NCBI RefSeq assembly: GCF_024508875.1
Contig: NZ_JANINU010000134.1
Location: forward strand, 1-37,228
Length of the DNA stretch: 37,228 nt
Reading direction: 5' to 3'
DNA from: Phenylobacterium sp.
GTDB lineage: Bacteria; Pseudomonadota; Alphaproteobacteria; Caulobacterales; Caulobacteraceae
Under the pieces are notes generated by a model, which was not told where the DNA came from, ran no database searches, and saw only the letters and a list, made by a program, of their open reading frames with translations. The position numbers were made by a program, and so were the translations under genes. Below, piece after piece: positions 24,469-37,228 of this stretch; the stretch's first letter is position 1; every line of letters starts with the position of its first letter.

Positions 24469-25692
24469 CTACAAACGTAGGGCGGAGGCGGCGGCGCCAG
24501 CCAGTTCGGGCCAGGTCTTCCGCCAGCGGGCCTTCACGCCGGTCAGGCCGACGAGGGCCAGCAGGGCCAGGGCGGCGAAAGCCAGGAGGCCCATCTGGTA
24601 CGAGCCGGTGACCTGCTTGGCCCATCCCAGGCTGGAGGCCAGGTAGAAGCCGCCGATGCCGCCCGTCATGCCGACCAAGCCGGTCACGACGCCGATCTCC
24701 TTGCCGAAGCGCTGGGGCGCGAGCTGGAAGACCGCGCCGTTGCCCGCGCCCAGGGCCATCATCGAGAACATCATCAGGGCCAGGGAGATCCAGGCGCTGG
24801 GTTGCTGGAAGCTGACCAGCGCCAGGCCGAGGGCGGCGAGGACGTAGACCACGCTCAGCGTCCGCACTCCGCCGAAGCGGTCGGCCAGCGCCCCGCCCAC
24901 GGGCCGGACGAACGAGCCGGCGAAGACGCAGGCGGCGGTGAAGAAGCCGGCGGTCACGGCCGGCAGCCCATACTCGGCGTTGAAGTAGATGGTCAGCGAG
25001 GACGACAAGCCAACGAAGCCCCCGAAAGTGACGCCGTACAGGGCCATCAGCCACCAGGCGTCGCCCGTGCCCAGGACGCTCATGTACTCGCCCAGCGTCT
25101 TGGCCGGCGGCCGGTTGGGCGCGTCTTTCGCGAAGACGAGATAGACCACGAAGGCGATGGCGAGCGGTAGGGCGGCGAGGCCGATGACGTTCTGCCAGCC
25201 GAACACCTGGGCCAGGCCCGGCGCGAACAGGGCGGCCAGGGCGGTGCCCGAGTTGCCGGCGCCGGCGATGCCCAGGGCGAGGCCCTGATGCTCGGGCGGA
25301 TACCAGCGCGACGCCAGCGGCAGGGCCACGGCGAACGAGGCGCCCGCCACGCCCAGGACCACGCCCAGCGCCAGCACCTGATGATAGCTGTGCACCCCGA
25401 GGAACCAGGCCAGCGCCAGGCCGGCGAGCACGACGAGCTGGCCGATCAGGCCGGTCTTCTTGGGTCCGATGTGGTCGACCATGACGCCGGCGACTAGGCG
25501 GAGCAACGCGCCCGACAGCACCGGAATGGCCACCATCAGGCCCTTCTGCGCCGGCGTCAGGCCGAACTCCTTGGAGATGGCGACGCCCAGCGGGCCCAGG
25601 ATCACCCAGGTCATGAAGCTAAGGTCGAAATAGAGGAAGGCGGAAAGCAGAGTCGGCGTGTGACCCGACTTCAGGAACGAGCGGCTGACCAT
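24469..25692 (-). CDS. MFS nitrate/nitrite transporter (NarK/NasA type)
   Basis: This 407-residue inner-membrane protein starts at the ATG at 25690-25692 (MVSRSFLKSGHTPTLLSAF). The frame is open 67 codons upstream, but that part is polar and unlike the family. It shows about 12 hydrophobic segments. Both nitrate signature motifs are present: GAGNSGTALAALFAP in the first half and GAGNGAVFQLAP in the second. The early ISKEFGLTPAQKG and DHIGPKK loops are typical of the family. It imports nitrate, possibly in exchange for nitrite or with protons. It lies directly upstream of nirB and downstream of a porin remnant. The region 25693-25920 upstream carries only a small hairpin (25859-25875) and no gene. 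Confidence 0.94.
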   Translation of the reverse strand: MVSRSFLKSGHTPTLLSAFLYFDLSFMTWVILGPLGVAISKEFGLTPAQKGLMVAIPVLSGALLRLVAGVMVDHIGPKKTGLIGQLVVLAGLALAWFLGVHSYHQVLALGVVLGVAGASFAVALPLASRWYPPEHQGLALGIAGAGNSGTALAALFAPGLAQVFGWQNVIGLAALPLAIAFVVYLVFAKDAPNRPPAKTLGEYMSVLGTGDAWWLMALYGVTFGGFVGLSSSLTIYFNAEYGLPAVTAGFFTAACVFAGSFVRPVGGALADRFGGVRTLSVVYVLAALGLALVSFQQPSAWISLALMMFSMMALGAGNGAVFQLAPQRFGKEIGVVTGLVGMTGGIGGFYLASSLGWAKQVTGSYQMGLLAFAALALLALVGLTGVKARWRKTWPELAGAAASALRL

Positions 25693-25920
25693 GGGTTTAG
25701 GCCCCGTGCTGGAGTTGGACAGGCGGCGTCGCCAAGGGTTCGGATGGGGCTCGTCGTCGAGCCGGTCCGGTGAGCCGCGAACGCCGTTGTCCTGGGCCTG
25801 ACCGTTACTGAAGCCCGCGCCGGGAACACTGTCACCCGAGATGGAGACCGGAGGAGGCCGCTGCGTGCCGCAGCGCAATAATTGGGCGCCCACGAAATCG
25901 GCGGTGCCCGGAAATTGGAC

Positions 25921-26190
25921 TTACAGACGATATTCCAGGGTGAACCATACCTTGGTGCGCGAGGGCGGCGGGGTCGCGGCGCCGGGCCGAACGCGGGCGG
26001 CGCGTTCGAAGTCGGCGTACTTCAGGGCCGCGCTCAGCTTGGGATGGAGCTGCGCTTGAAGCTGGGCGTCCCACTCGCGCCCCAGGGCCGCGCCCGCCCG
26101 CTGGCCGTCGAAGTCGTGGTAGCGCACCAGCAGCTCAACCTTCTTGACGGAGCCCAGCGTCCAACGGGGTCGCGCGATCGAAAACCGCGG
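25921..26190 (-). pseudogene. C-terminal remnant of an alginate-export-type outer-membrane porin
   Basis: About 90 codons stay open from just after a TGA (26191-26193) to the TAA at 25921-25923, reading VKKVELLVRYHDFDG, then ALGREWDAQL, ALKYADFER and, last, KVWFTLEYRL. This is the pattern of the C-terminal strands of alginate_exp-type porins, which often stand between nasS and the nitrate transporter in related nas clusters and are several hundred residues long. No start, signal peptide or earlier strands are found: only about 50 bp separate the TGA from the nasS stop. The gene has lost most of its 5' part, presumably by deletion. The remnant ends in a non-aromatic Leu rather than Phe or Trp. 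Family assignment is from memory of the motif pattern. Confidence 0.65.
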
Positions 26191-26245
26191 TCATGCGAGC
26201 GCCCTGCCCGCCCGGCAGGCGCCGCCGCGCTCAAGATGTGGGCCC

Positions 26246-27346
26246 TCAGGCTCCGACGATGCGGCTGAGCAGGCCCTGCTGCGCGTGCCGGCGCGCGTCG
26301 GCGAGGCGGAACTCGCCGGCCGTGCTGTAGCCCTTCAGCGACTCGACGGCCGGCGCATCCGGCAGGCCCAGCGACGCGGCGGCCTGCGCGAAAAGGTCCG
26401 GTCGATAGAGGCCCCGGGCCAGCGCGGGGATGTCGACGTCGGCCGGGATATGGCCCCAGCGCATCATCTGGGCGGCCAGCCAGCCGCCGTGCACCGGCTC
26501 GGGCCGGCTGGCGCCGTCCGCATGGAAGACCATGTCGGCGAGCGAGCGAGCGATCACGGCCGGCTCGGCGCCCACATGCGCGGTATCGGCCAGCAACGCG
26601 ATCAGCTCGTCGCGGTTCGCCGCCGCGTCGGCCCAGGCCGCGGCCTGCAACAGCGCCCGCAGCAGGGCCTGCAGCACCTGCGGATTGGCTGCGGCCCAGG
26701 CCTCGGTGACGGCGAAGACCTTGTCCGGCGTCCGCGGCCAGAGCTGCGAGCCGCGCGCGACGATCGTACCCGCGCCGGCCGCTTCGGCCGCGGTGTCCCA
26801 TGGCTCGGTCACACAGAAGCCTTCGACCACCCCGCCCACCAGCAGCTCGGTCATCCGCGAGGGTGGCGCGACAGTCATGCGCACGTCGCGGTCGGGATCG
26901 ACGCCGGCCCGGGCCAGCCAGTCCCGCAGCAGGTAGTTGTGGGTCGAGAATTGGAAGACCACGGCCAGGGTCAGCGGGCTGGCCCCCTCGTCGCGACGCC
27001 TGGCGATGAGGCGGGCCAGGCCCTCGGCGCCGGCTCCCGCGCCCGCGGCCGCGGCCAGCCGGGACGAAAGGGTGATGGCCGGGCCGTTGAGGTTGAGCGC
27101 GAACGGCGCGACTAGCGGCGTGGGCTCGCCGCCCGAGGCGCCCAGGGCGATGGCCAGCGCAGCGGGCGAGAGCATGTGGGCGCCGTCCAAAGCCCCGACG
27201 CTGATCTTGTCGCGCATGGTGGCCCACGAGACCTCGCGGACCAGCTCCACATCCAGCCCTTCCGCTGCGAAGAAGCCCTTGGCGGCGGCCACGATCAAGG
27301 TCGCCGCGTCGTTGAGGGCGATGAAACCCAGGCGCAGGCGCGTCAT
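26246..27346 (-). CDS. nasS: Nitrate sensor NasS (CmpA/NrtA-like, cytosolic)
   Basis: This 366-residue protein starts at the ATG at 27344-27346 and overlaps the nasT stop by 4 bases. It resembles the substrate-binding proteins of nitrate/bicarbonate ABC transporters (RLGFIALNDAATLIVAAAKG, VSWATMRDKISVGALDGAHM, FCVTEPW) but lacks a signal peptide or lipobox and has no permease or ATPase genes beside it. That combination marks NasS, which binds nitrate or nitrite in the cytosol. In known systems, ligand-free NasS holds the antiterminator NasT, and nitrate releases it. The adjacent nasT gene and the nas operon downstream fit this role fully. Confidence 0.92.
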   Translation of the reverse strand: MTRLRLGFIALNDAATLIVAAAKGFFAAEGLDVELVREVSWATMRDKISVGALDGAHMLSPAALAIALGASGGEPTPLVAPFALNLNGPAITLSSRLAAAAGAGAGAEGLARLIARRRDEGASPLTLAVVFQFSTHNYLLRDWLARAGVDPDRDVRMTVAPPSRMTELLVGGVVEGFCVTEPWDTAAEAAGAGTIVARGSQLWPRTPDKVFAVTEAWAAANPQVLQALLRALLQAAAWADAAANRDELIALLADTAHVGAEPAVIARSLADMVFHADGASRPEPVHGGWLAAQMMRWGHIPADVDIPALARGLYRPDLFAQAAASLGLPDAPAVESLKGYSTAGEFRLADARRHAQQGLLSRIVGA

Positions 27347-27921
27347 CGGCCGTCCCCCTTCAGCACGCCGGCGAAGGCCAGCAGGTCGGCGGCCACGGCG
27401 CCCAGGGGCCGGCCGGTGTCCATGGAGAGCTTGCGCAGCAGCCGGTAGGCCGCGTCCTCGTCGAGCCCGCGCTCCTTCATCAGCAGCGCCTTGGCGCGCT
27501 CCACCGTCTTGCGGGACGCCAGGTCGGCCTTGGCCTTCTCCAGATCCTGGCGCAGGCCGTTCATAAGCTGGAAGCGGCTCATAGCCACCTCCAGCACCGA
27601 GCGGACCCTCGCCGCGGCCAGGCCGTCCACCACATAGGCCGACACGCCCGCGCGCACCGCCTGCTCGGCCAGCCCCGGCTCGGAGCGGTCGACGAACATC
27701 ACGACGGGGCGAGGATTGGCCGCCGTCGCTTCGCGCAGGCTCTCGATGGTGTCCCGGTCCGGGCTGTCGGAGGCGACCACGATCACGTCGGGCGCGAAGC
27801 GGGCCGCCTCGGCCTCGCTGAAGGTAGCGGCGTGACGCACCTCCAACGGCTCGACGCCGGCGAGGCCCTCCGCCACCAGGGCGGCGCGGGCCGGGTCGGG
27901 ATCGACGACGAGGACGCGCAT
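27343..27921 (-). CDS. nasT: ANTAR-domain antiterminator NasT
   Basis: This 192-residue protein has a receiver-like domain at 1-120 and a C-terminal ANTAR RNA-binding domain at about 130-190 (KTVERAKALLMKERGLDEDAAYRLLRKLS, in two visible helices). ANTAR proteins bind paired hairpins in mRNA leaders and prevent termination, and NasT does so for nitrate assimilation genes. Where receivers carry the phosphoacceptor Asp, this protein reads VIVVASDSPDRD, with Ala50 at the expected position, so control is likely by NasS binding rather than phosphorylation. It is the first gene of the operon; 148 bp separate it from the acyl-CoA dehydrogenase gene. I could not find a convincing two-hairpin target in the leader regions. 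Confidence 0.93.
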   Translation of the reverse strand: MRVLVVDPDPARAALVAEGLAGVEPLEVRHAATFSEAEAARFAPDVIVVASDSPDRDTIESLREATAANPRPVVMFVDRSEPGLAEQAVRAGVSAYVVDGLAAARVRSVLEVAMSRFQLMNGLRQDLEKAKADLASRKTVERAKALLMKERGLDEDAAYRLLRKLSMDTGRPLGAVAADLLAFAGVLKGDGR

Positions 27922-28069
27922 GCTCCGCCCCTACGGAGAACATCGCGGCGGGCGCCCAGGAATTCAGCGCGGCTCAGGCCAGGCGGCGGGAAGCGCCGGA
28001 AAAGCGGTCACGCGGCGCCGCGTTTTTCGGCAAAGCTAGACGATCGCCGCGAACCCGTGGGGGCTTGCC

Positions 28070-29344
<1,275 letters not shown>

Positions 29345-29437
29345 GTCGTCCCTCCGGTCACCGCTGACGCAGCCGGCGGGCGCCCGCCACAGCCGGGGGC
29401 AAGAGCCGGCAGGGAGCCGGTTGGCCATGGCGGGCGA

Positions 29438-29463
29438 CCCCAGGATGCGTCGCATCCCTGGGG
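29438..29463 (-). terminator. Hairpin downstream of gltD
   Basis: CCCCAGGATGCG and CGCATCCCTGGGG pair around a single base, with one bulge. It lies 72 bp after the gltD stop and 94 bp before the acyl-CoA dehydrogenase start, both on the minus strand. There is no U-run, so termination is possible but not secured. The rest of the 190-bp gap 29345-29534 shows nothing else I could name. Confidence 0.35.
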
Positions 29464-29534
29464 AACCATATGACCCGCCGCCGCCCCGGCCTTGACATGG
29501 CTCAAGACCGAGGACGCTGCGGCTGCGGCCGGAC

Positions 29535-30986
29535 CTAGCGCGGTAGGGTGGAGGCGCCCATCAGGTGGGCATCGACCGCGCGGGCGCACTGGCGGCCCTC
29601 GCGGATGGCCCAGACCACCAGCGACTGGCCCCGGCGCGCGTCGCCGCACGCGAAGATGCTGGGCTGGGAGGTGCGGTAGTCGTTGGTGTCGGCCAGCACG
29701 TTGCCGCGCGGGTCGAGGTCGACGCTGCTTTGCTCCACCGCCCCGGCCTTGCGAGGGCCCACGAAGCCCATGGCCAGGAAGACCAGATCGGCCTTGAGCT
29801 CGAATTCCGAGCCCGCGACCTCACGCATCTGCTGGCGGCCGTCGGGGCCGGCTGCCCACTCCAGGCGCACGCACTCGATCGCGGTAACGCGCCCGTCCTG
29901 GCCGATGAACCGCTTGGTGGCGACAGCGAATTCCCGCTCGGCGCCTTCCTGGTGCGAAGACGAGGTGCGCAGCTTCAGCGGCCAGTCCGGCCACGTCAGC
30001 GACTTGTTCTCGTGCACCGGCGGCTGCGGCATGATCTCAAGCTGGGTCACCGACGCCGCGCCGTGGCGGTTCGACGTGCCGATGCAGTCCGAGCCGGTGT
30101 CGCCACCGCCGATGACCACCACATGCTTGCCCTGGGCGTTGATCGTGCCCGCGGGCGCGGCGATCGACTCGGGGTCGCCCGCGTTGCGCTTGTTCTGCTG
30201 GGCCAGGAACTCCATGGCGAAATGCACACCGTCCAGCTCGCGGCCCGGGACCGGCAGGTCGCGCGGATCCTCGGCCCCACAGGCCATCACCAGCACGTCG
30301 TAGTCGTCCAGCAGGCGCTGGACCGAGACCATCGCGCCGACCTCGAAGTTCGTGCGGAAGATCACCCCCTCGGCTTCCATCTGCTTGATGCGCCGGTCGA
30401 TGAGGTGCTTCTCCATCTTGAAGTCCGGGATGCCGTACCGCAGCAGCCCGCCGACGCGGTCCGACTTCTCGAACACGGTGGTGGCATGGCCCGCTCGGGC
30501 GAGCTGCTGGGCGCAGGCCAGGCCAGCCGGCCCCGAGCCCACTACGCCGACCCGCTTGCCCGTGCCCCGCGGCGACGGCTCGGGCCGGATCCAGCCTTCG
30601 TCCCAGCCGCGGTCGATGATCTGGCACTCGATCGACTTGATGGTCACCGGAGTGTCCGGGATGTTCAGGGTGCACGAGGCTTCGCACGGCGCGGGGCAGA
30701 TGCGGCCGGTGAACTCCGGGAAGTTATTCGTGGACTGCAGGTTGTCGAGCGCGGCCCGCCAATGGTCGCGGTGCACCAGTTCGTTGAAGTCCGGGATCTG
30801 GTTGTTCACCGGGCAGCCCTGGTGACAGAACGGAATGCCGCAGCTCATACAGCGCGAGGCCTGCTTGCGCAGCGCCTCTTCCGGCAGCGGGACGACGAAC
30901 TCGCGCCAGTGCTTCAGCCGCTCGGCCACCGGCGCATAGCCGCGGTCCTCACGGTCGATCTCGAGAAATCCGGTCGGCTTACCCAT
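29535..30986 (-). CDS. gltD: Glutamate synthase [NADPH], small subunit
   Basis: This 483-residue protein starts at the ATG at 30984-30986 ([14 protein letters not shown]). It has the N-terminal Cys-rich motif for [4Fe-4S] centres ([17 protein letters not shown]), the FAD-binding motif [17 protein letters not shown], and the NADPH-binding motif [13 protein letters not shown], in the usual order. The subunit passes electrons from NADPH to the large subunit, which makes two glutamates from glutamine and 2-oxoglutarate. It lies 17 bp downstream of gltB on the same strand, so they form one operon. Length is normal. Confidence 0.96.
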   Translation of the reverse strand: MGKPTGFLEIDREDRGYAPVAERLKHWREFVVPLPEEALRKQASRCMSCGIPFCHQGCPVNNQIPDFNELVHRDHWRAALDNLQSTNNFPEFTGRICPAPCEASCTLNIPDTPVTIKSIECQIIDRGWDEGWIRPEPSPRGTGKRVGVVGSGPAGLACAQQLARAGHATTVFEKSDRVGGLLRYGIPDFKMEKHLIDRRIKQMEAEGVIFRTNFEVGAMVSVQRLLDDYDVLVMACGAEDPRDLPVPGRELDGVHFAMEFLAQQNKRNAGDPESIAAPAGTINAQGKHVVVIGGGDTGSDCIGTSNRHGAASVTQLEIMPQPPVHENKSLTWPDWPLKLRTSSSHQEGAEREFAVATKRFIGQDGRVTAIECVRLEWAAGPDGRQQMREVAGSEFELKADLVFLAMGFVGPRKAGAVEQSSVDLDPRGNVLADTNDYRTSQPSIFACGDARRGQSLVVWAIREGRQCARAVDAHLMGASTLPR

Positions 30987-31003
30987 CTTCGTATCTCTCC
31001 GGA

Positions 31004-35650
<4,647 letters not shown>

Positions 35651-36246
35651 CCCGAAAACCCCAGCACCTATCTTTGGTGGGCGGCCCTATCGCCGCCGCC
35701 GGGCTTTTAAGCGGCACAAATAACCCTTGTCGATGGGACTTTTTACGCCGCCGAGGCAGAAGTTTTCGTGATTGGCGCTCCTGGAGAATACAGCGTTGCG
35801 GCTCCGCGGGGGGAAGCCTCGGCAAACCAAGTCAGCAGGCCGTGCAAAAATGGAACGCTCGGAGATTGCGACGTACCCGTCACTAACGGGCTCGCTTTGC
35901 GCGGGGCGTCCTCAAGACAGGAAGAGGTCGGGGCCGAAGCGCCCACGAACGATCTCGGCGACGACATCGGTCATTTGACTTTCTTAACGAGACTTTAGAG
36001 CCATCCACATGACCGCGCGAATAGAAGGTCGCCTCCATCGACCACGTAGAATGTGGTCAAGTTGTCGCAGCGGCACCTTCCCCAAACGCTTCTTCTCCAC
36101 TCGGCGCGCGCATTCCATTCCGAGGTAAATTGACAAAATGTCGCAGGGTCCGACCGCTTGGGCAGCCTCAGAATTTACACAATCTCTACAAACCCGACCG
36201 CATTTCTCCGGCAACTCGAAGAACATCGGGATGACCGGAGCCACTT
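35651..36246. other. Gene-poor intergenic region with small inverted repeats
   Basis: This 596-bp stretch lies between divergent gltB and the second TonB-dependent receptor and is less GC-rich than its surroundings. I see no gene I would defend. Three paired segments are visible: GCCGAGGC (35750-35757) with GCCTCGGC (35816-35823), GCGG-CT-CCGC near 35798-35807, and CCCGT-CACTA-ACGGG (35876-35890). The receptor's ribosome binding site is probably GGAG at 36237-36240. Upstream promoters for both genes must lie here. A structured RNA is possible but not shown; no riboswitch family was recognised. Confidence 0.5.
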
Positions 36247-37228
36247 ATGAAACACCTGTATCTCTCGGCGGCGCTCGCGCCCCTGCTGGTCGTTGCGCCG
36301 GCGCACGCTGAGACCAAGGACGCGAAGGCCAAGGCCAGCAGCGAAGCCGTCTTCTCGACCGGCGTCGCCAAGGGCCGCGACCGCCTCGACAGCGCCACGT
36401 CGACGAGCGCCCTGCGCGAGTCGGAGATCGAGGTGCTCGGCGCCCGCTCGCTGGGCGAGGTCCTGCGCAACATCCCCGGCATCCGCGCCGAGTACGCGGG
36501 CGGCGAAGGCAACGCGAACTACTCGATCCGCGGCCTGCCGCTGTCGGGCACGGGCTCGAAGTACGTCCAGCTCCAGGAAGACGGCCTGCCGGTCCTGGAA
36601 TTCGGCGACATGTACCAGCTCGGCACCGACATGTTCATGCGCGCCGACCTGAACCTGTCGGCGATCGAGACGATCCGCGGCGGTTCGGCCTCGACCTTCG
36701 CCTCGAACTCGCCCGGCGGCGTGATCAACCTGATCTCCAAGACCGGCGATACGGAAGGTGGCGCGGTTCAGGCGACCTACGGCCTGAACTACGGCGAAAA
36801 GCGCGTCGAAGGCGACTATGGCTACAAGATCAGCGACACGCTGCGCATGCACATCGGCGGCTTCTACCGCCAGGGCGAAGGCCCGCGTGACGTCGGCTAC
36901 ACCGCGCTGAAGGGCGGCCAGATCAAGGCCAACATCACCAAGACCTTCGACAACGGCTACGTCCGCATCTACGGCAAGTACCTGAACGACCGTACGCCGG
37001 TGTATCAGTTCGTGCCGATCCGGGTTTCGGGCACGAACGCCGATCCGACGTTCACCGCCCCGGCCAACTTCAACCCGAAGACCGACTCCCTGCTGTCGCC
37101 CTACGTCAGCAACGTCGTGGGCCTGGACCGCAACAACAACATCGAGAACGACGATCTGCGCGGCGGCCAGCACGCCCTGGTCAAGTCGATCGGCCTCGAC
37201 GCCCAGTTCGACGTGCAGGGCTGGACGA
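36247..37228 (+). CDS. TonB-dependent outer-membrane receptor (3' partial)
   Basis: The gene begins at ATG 36247, six bases after GGAG, and is open to the window edge (327 codons visible). A signal peptide (MKHLYLSAALAPLLVVAPAHA, cut near residue 21) leads into a plug domain at about 55-165, with EVLGARSLGEVLRNIPGIR, NYSIRGLPLS, VQLQEDGLPV and FASNSPGGVINLISKTG. Barrel strands follow. It differs clearly from the receptor at 3673-6639 in the plug and is not a recent copy. The ligand is unknown; neighbours on its right are outside the window, and gltB on the left gives no strong hint. Confidence 0.93.
   Translation, partial: MKHLYLSAALAPLLVVAPAHAETKDAKAKASSEAVFSTGVAKGRDRLDSATSTSALRESEIEVLGARSLGEVLRNIPGIRAEYAGGEGNANYSIRGLPLSGTGSKYVQLQEDGLPVLEFGDMYQLGTDMFMRADLNLSAIETIRGGSASTFASNSPGGVINLISKTGDTEGGAVQATYGLNYGEKRVEGDYGYKISDTLRMHIGGFYRQGEGPRDVGYTALKGGQIKANITKTFDNGYVRIYGKYLNDRTPVYQFVPIRVSGTNADPTFTAPANFNPKTDSLLSPYVSNVVGLDRNNNIENDDLRGGQHALVKSIGLDAQFDVQGWT

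Noticed and set aside
25693..25920. Possible NasT (ANTAR) two-hairpin target in the leader of the transporter gene
   Set aside because: A 7-bp stem with a GCA triloop is present at 25859-25875, but no pair of hairpins with six-base loops having A1 and G4, and no following terminator, was found.
27964..27981. GG-N10-GC spacing upstream of nasT, as in sigma-54 promoters
   Set aside because: The -12 side does not match TTGC, and this spacing is common by chance in GC-rich DNA.
28011..28027. CGCGGCGCCGCG followed by TTTTT, like a terminator on the plus strand
   Set aside because: No plus-strand gene precedes it; on the minus strand, where the genes lie, the run is A and comes before the stem.
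35743..35967. Small minus-strand frame of 74 codons in the same gap
   Set aside because: It is low in complexity (Ser/Pro/Ala), and overlapping frames on the other strand are just as open.
36130..36135. TTGACA upstream of the second TonB receptor
   Set aside because: No -10 element is seen at a suitable distance, so a promoter call is not supported.
35984..36244. Minus-strand frame of 86 codons with several cysteines upstream of the second receptor
   Set aside because: It has no ribosome binding site I trust, no family resemblance, and covers the receptor's likely promoter. It is kept only as a weak possibility.
36000..36246. Cobalamin or other riboswitch ahead of the second TonB receptor
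   Set aside because: The B12-box pattern and other familiar riboswitch cores were not found.

Overview
The window is GC-rich (roughly two-thirds G+C) and densely coded. It looks like an alphaproteobacterium of the Caulobacteraceae, with Phenylobacterium or Caulobacter as the best guess. The reasons are the TonB-dependent receptors, several secreted S10 peptidases, the NasT/NasS-controlled nitrate assimilation operon, the short G/C-rich palindromic intergenic repeats, and a porin remnant of the alginate-export type. The taxonomic call is inference; no rRNA or tRNA gene is present.

Positions 1-16 kb hold a peptide and amino-acid utilisation neighbourhood. Four S10 serine carboxypeptidase-like genes (the first cut by the window edge) lie with an ornithine cyclodeaminase-family enzyme, a large TonB-dependent receptor, a divergent Lrp/AsnC regulator, a probably exported class V PLP enzyme translationally coupled to an S10 peptidase, and a fold-type I aminotransferase. 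The natural reading is that a peptide-like substrate is taken up or processed at the envelope, trimmed by S10 enzymes, and its amino acids modified, under Lrp-type control. The substrate is unknown.

Within this region, 10.4-11.8 kb is a repeat island. A small DUF559 (Vsr-like) endonuclease gene sits between long inverted repeats, a gene-less copy of the same unit follows, and there is also a branched, cloverleaf-like palindrome and another nested inverted repeat. Two unrecognised small genes follow.

Positions 16-28 kb carry an orphan receiver-domain protein, an Old Yellow Enzyme, and a minus-strand nitrate assimilation operon. In transcription order the operon is nasT, nasS, a porin remnant, a nitrate/nitrite MFS transporter, nirB, nirD, a palindromic repeat, nasA, a siroheme methyltransferase, and a nitrate-reductase-associated protein. 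It encodes nitrate sensing, uptake, reduction to nitrite and ammonium, and part of siroheme supply.

Positions 28-37 kb hold an acyl-CoA dehydrogenase, then gltD and gltB (glutamate synthase), which would use the nitrogen made by the nas operon. After a gene-poor stretch of about 600 bp a second TonB-dependent receptor begins and runs off the right edge. Points most worth a second look are the DUF559/inverted-repeat unit and its gene-less copy, the S10/PLP/TonB receptor locus, the repeat inside the nas operon, the NasT receiver lacking its usual aspartate, and the porin remnant.
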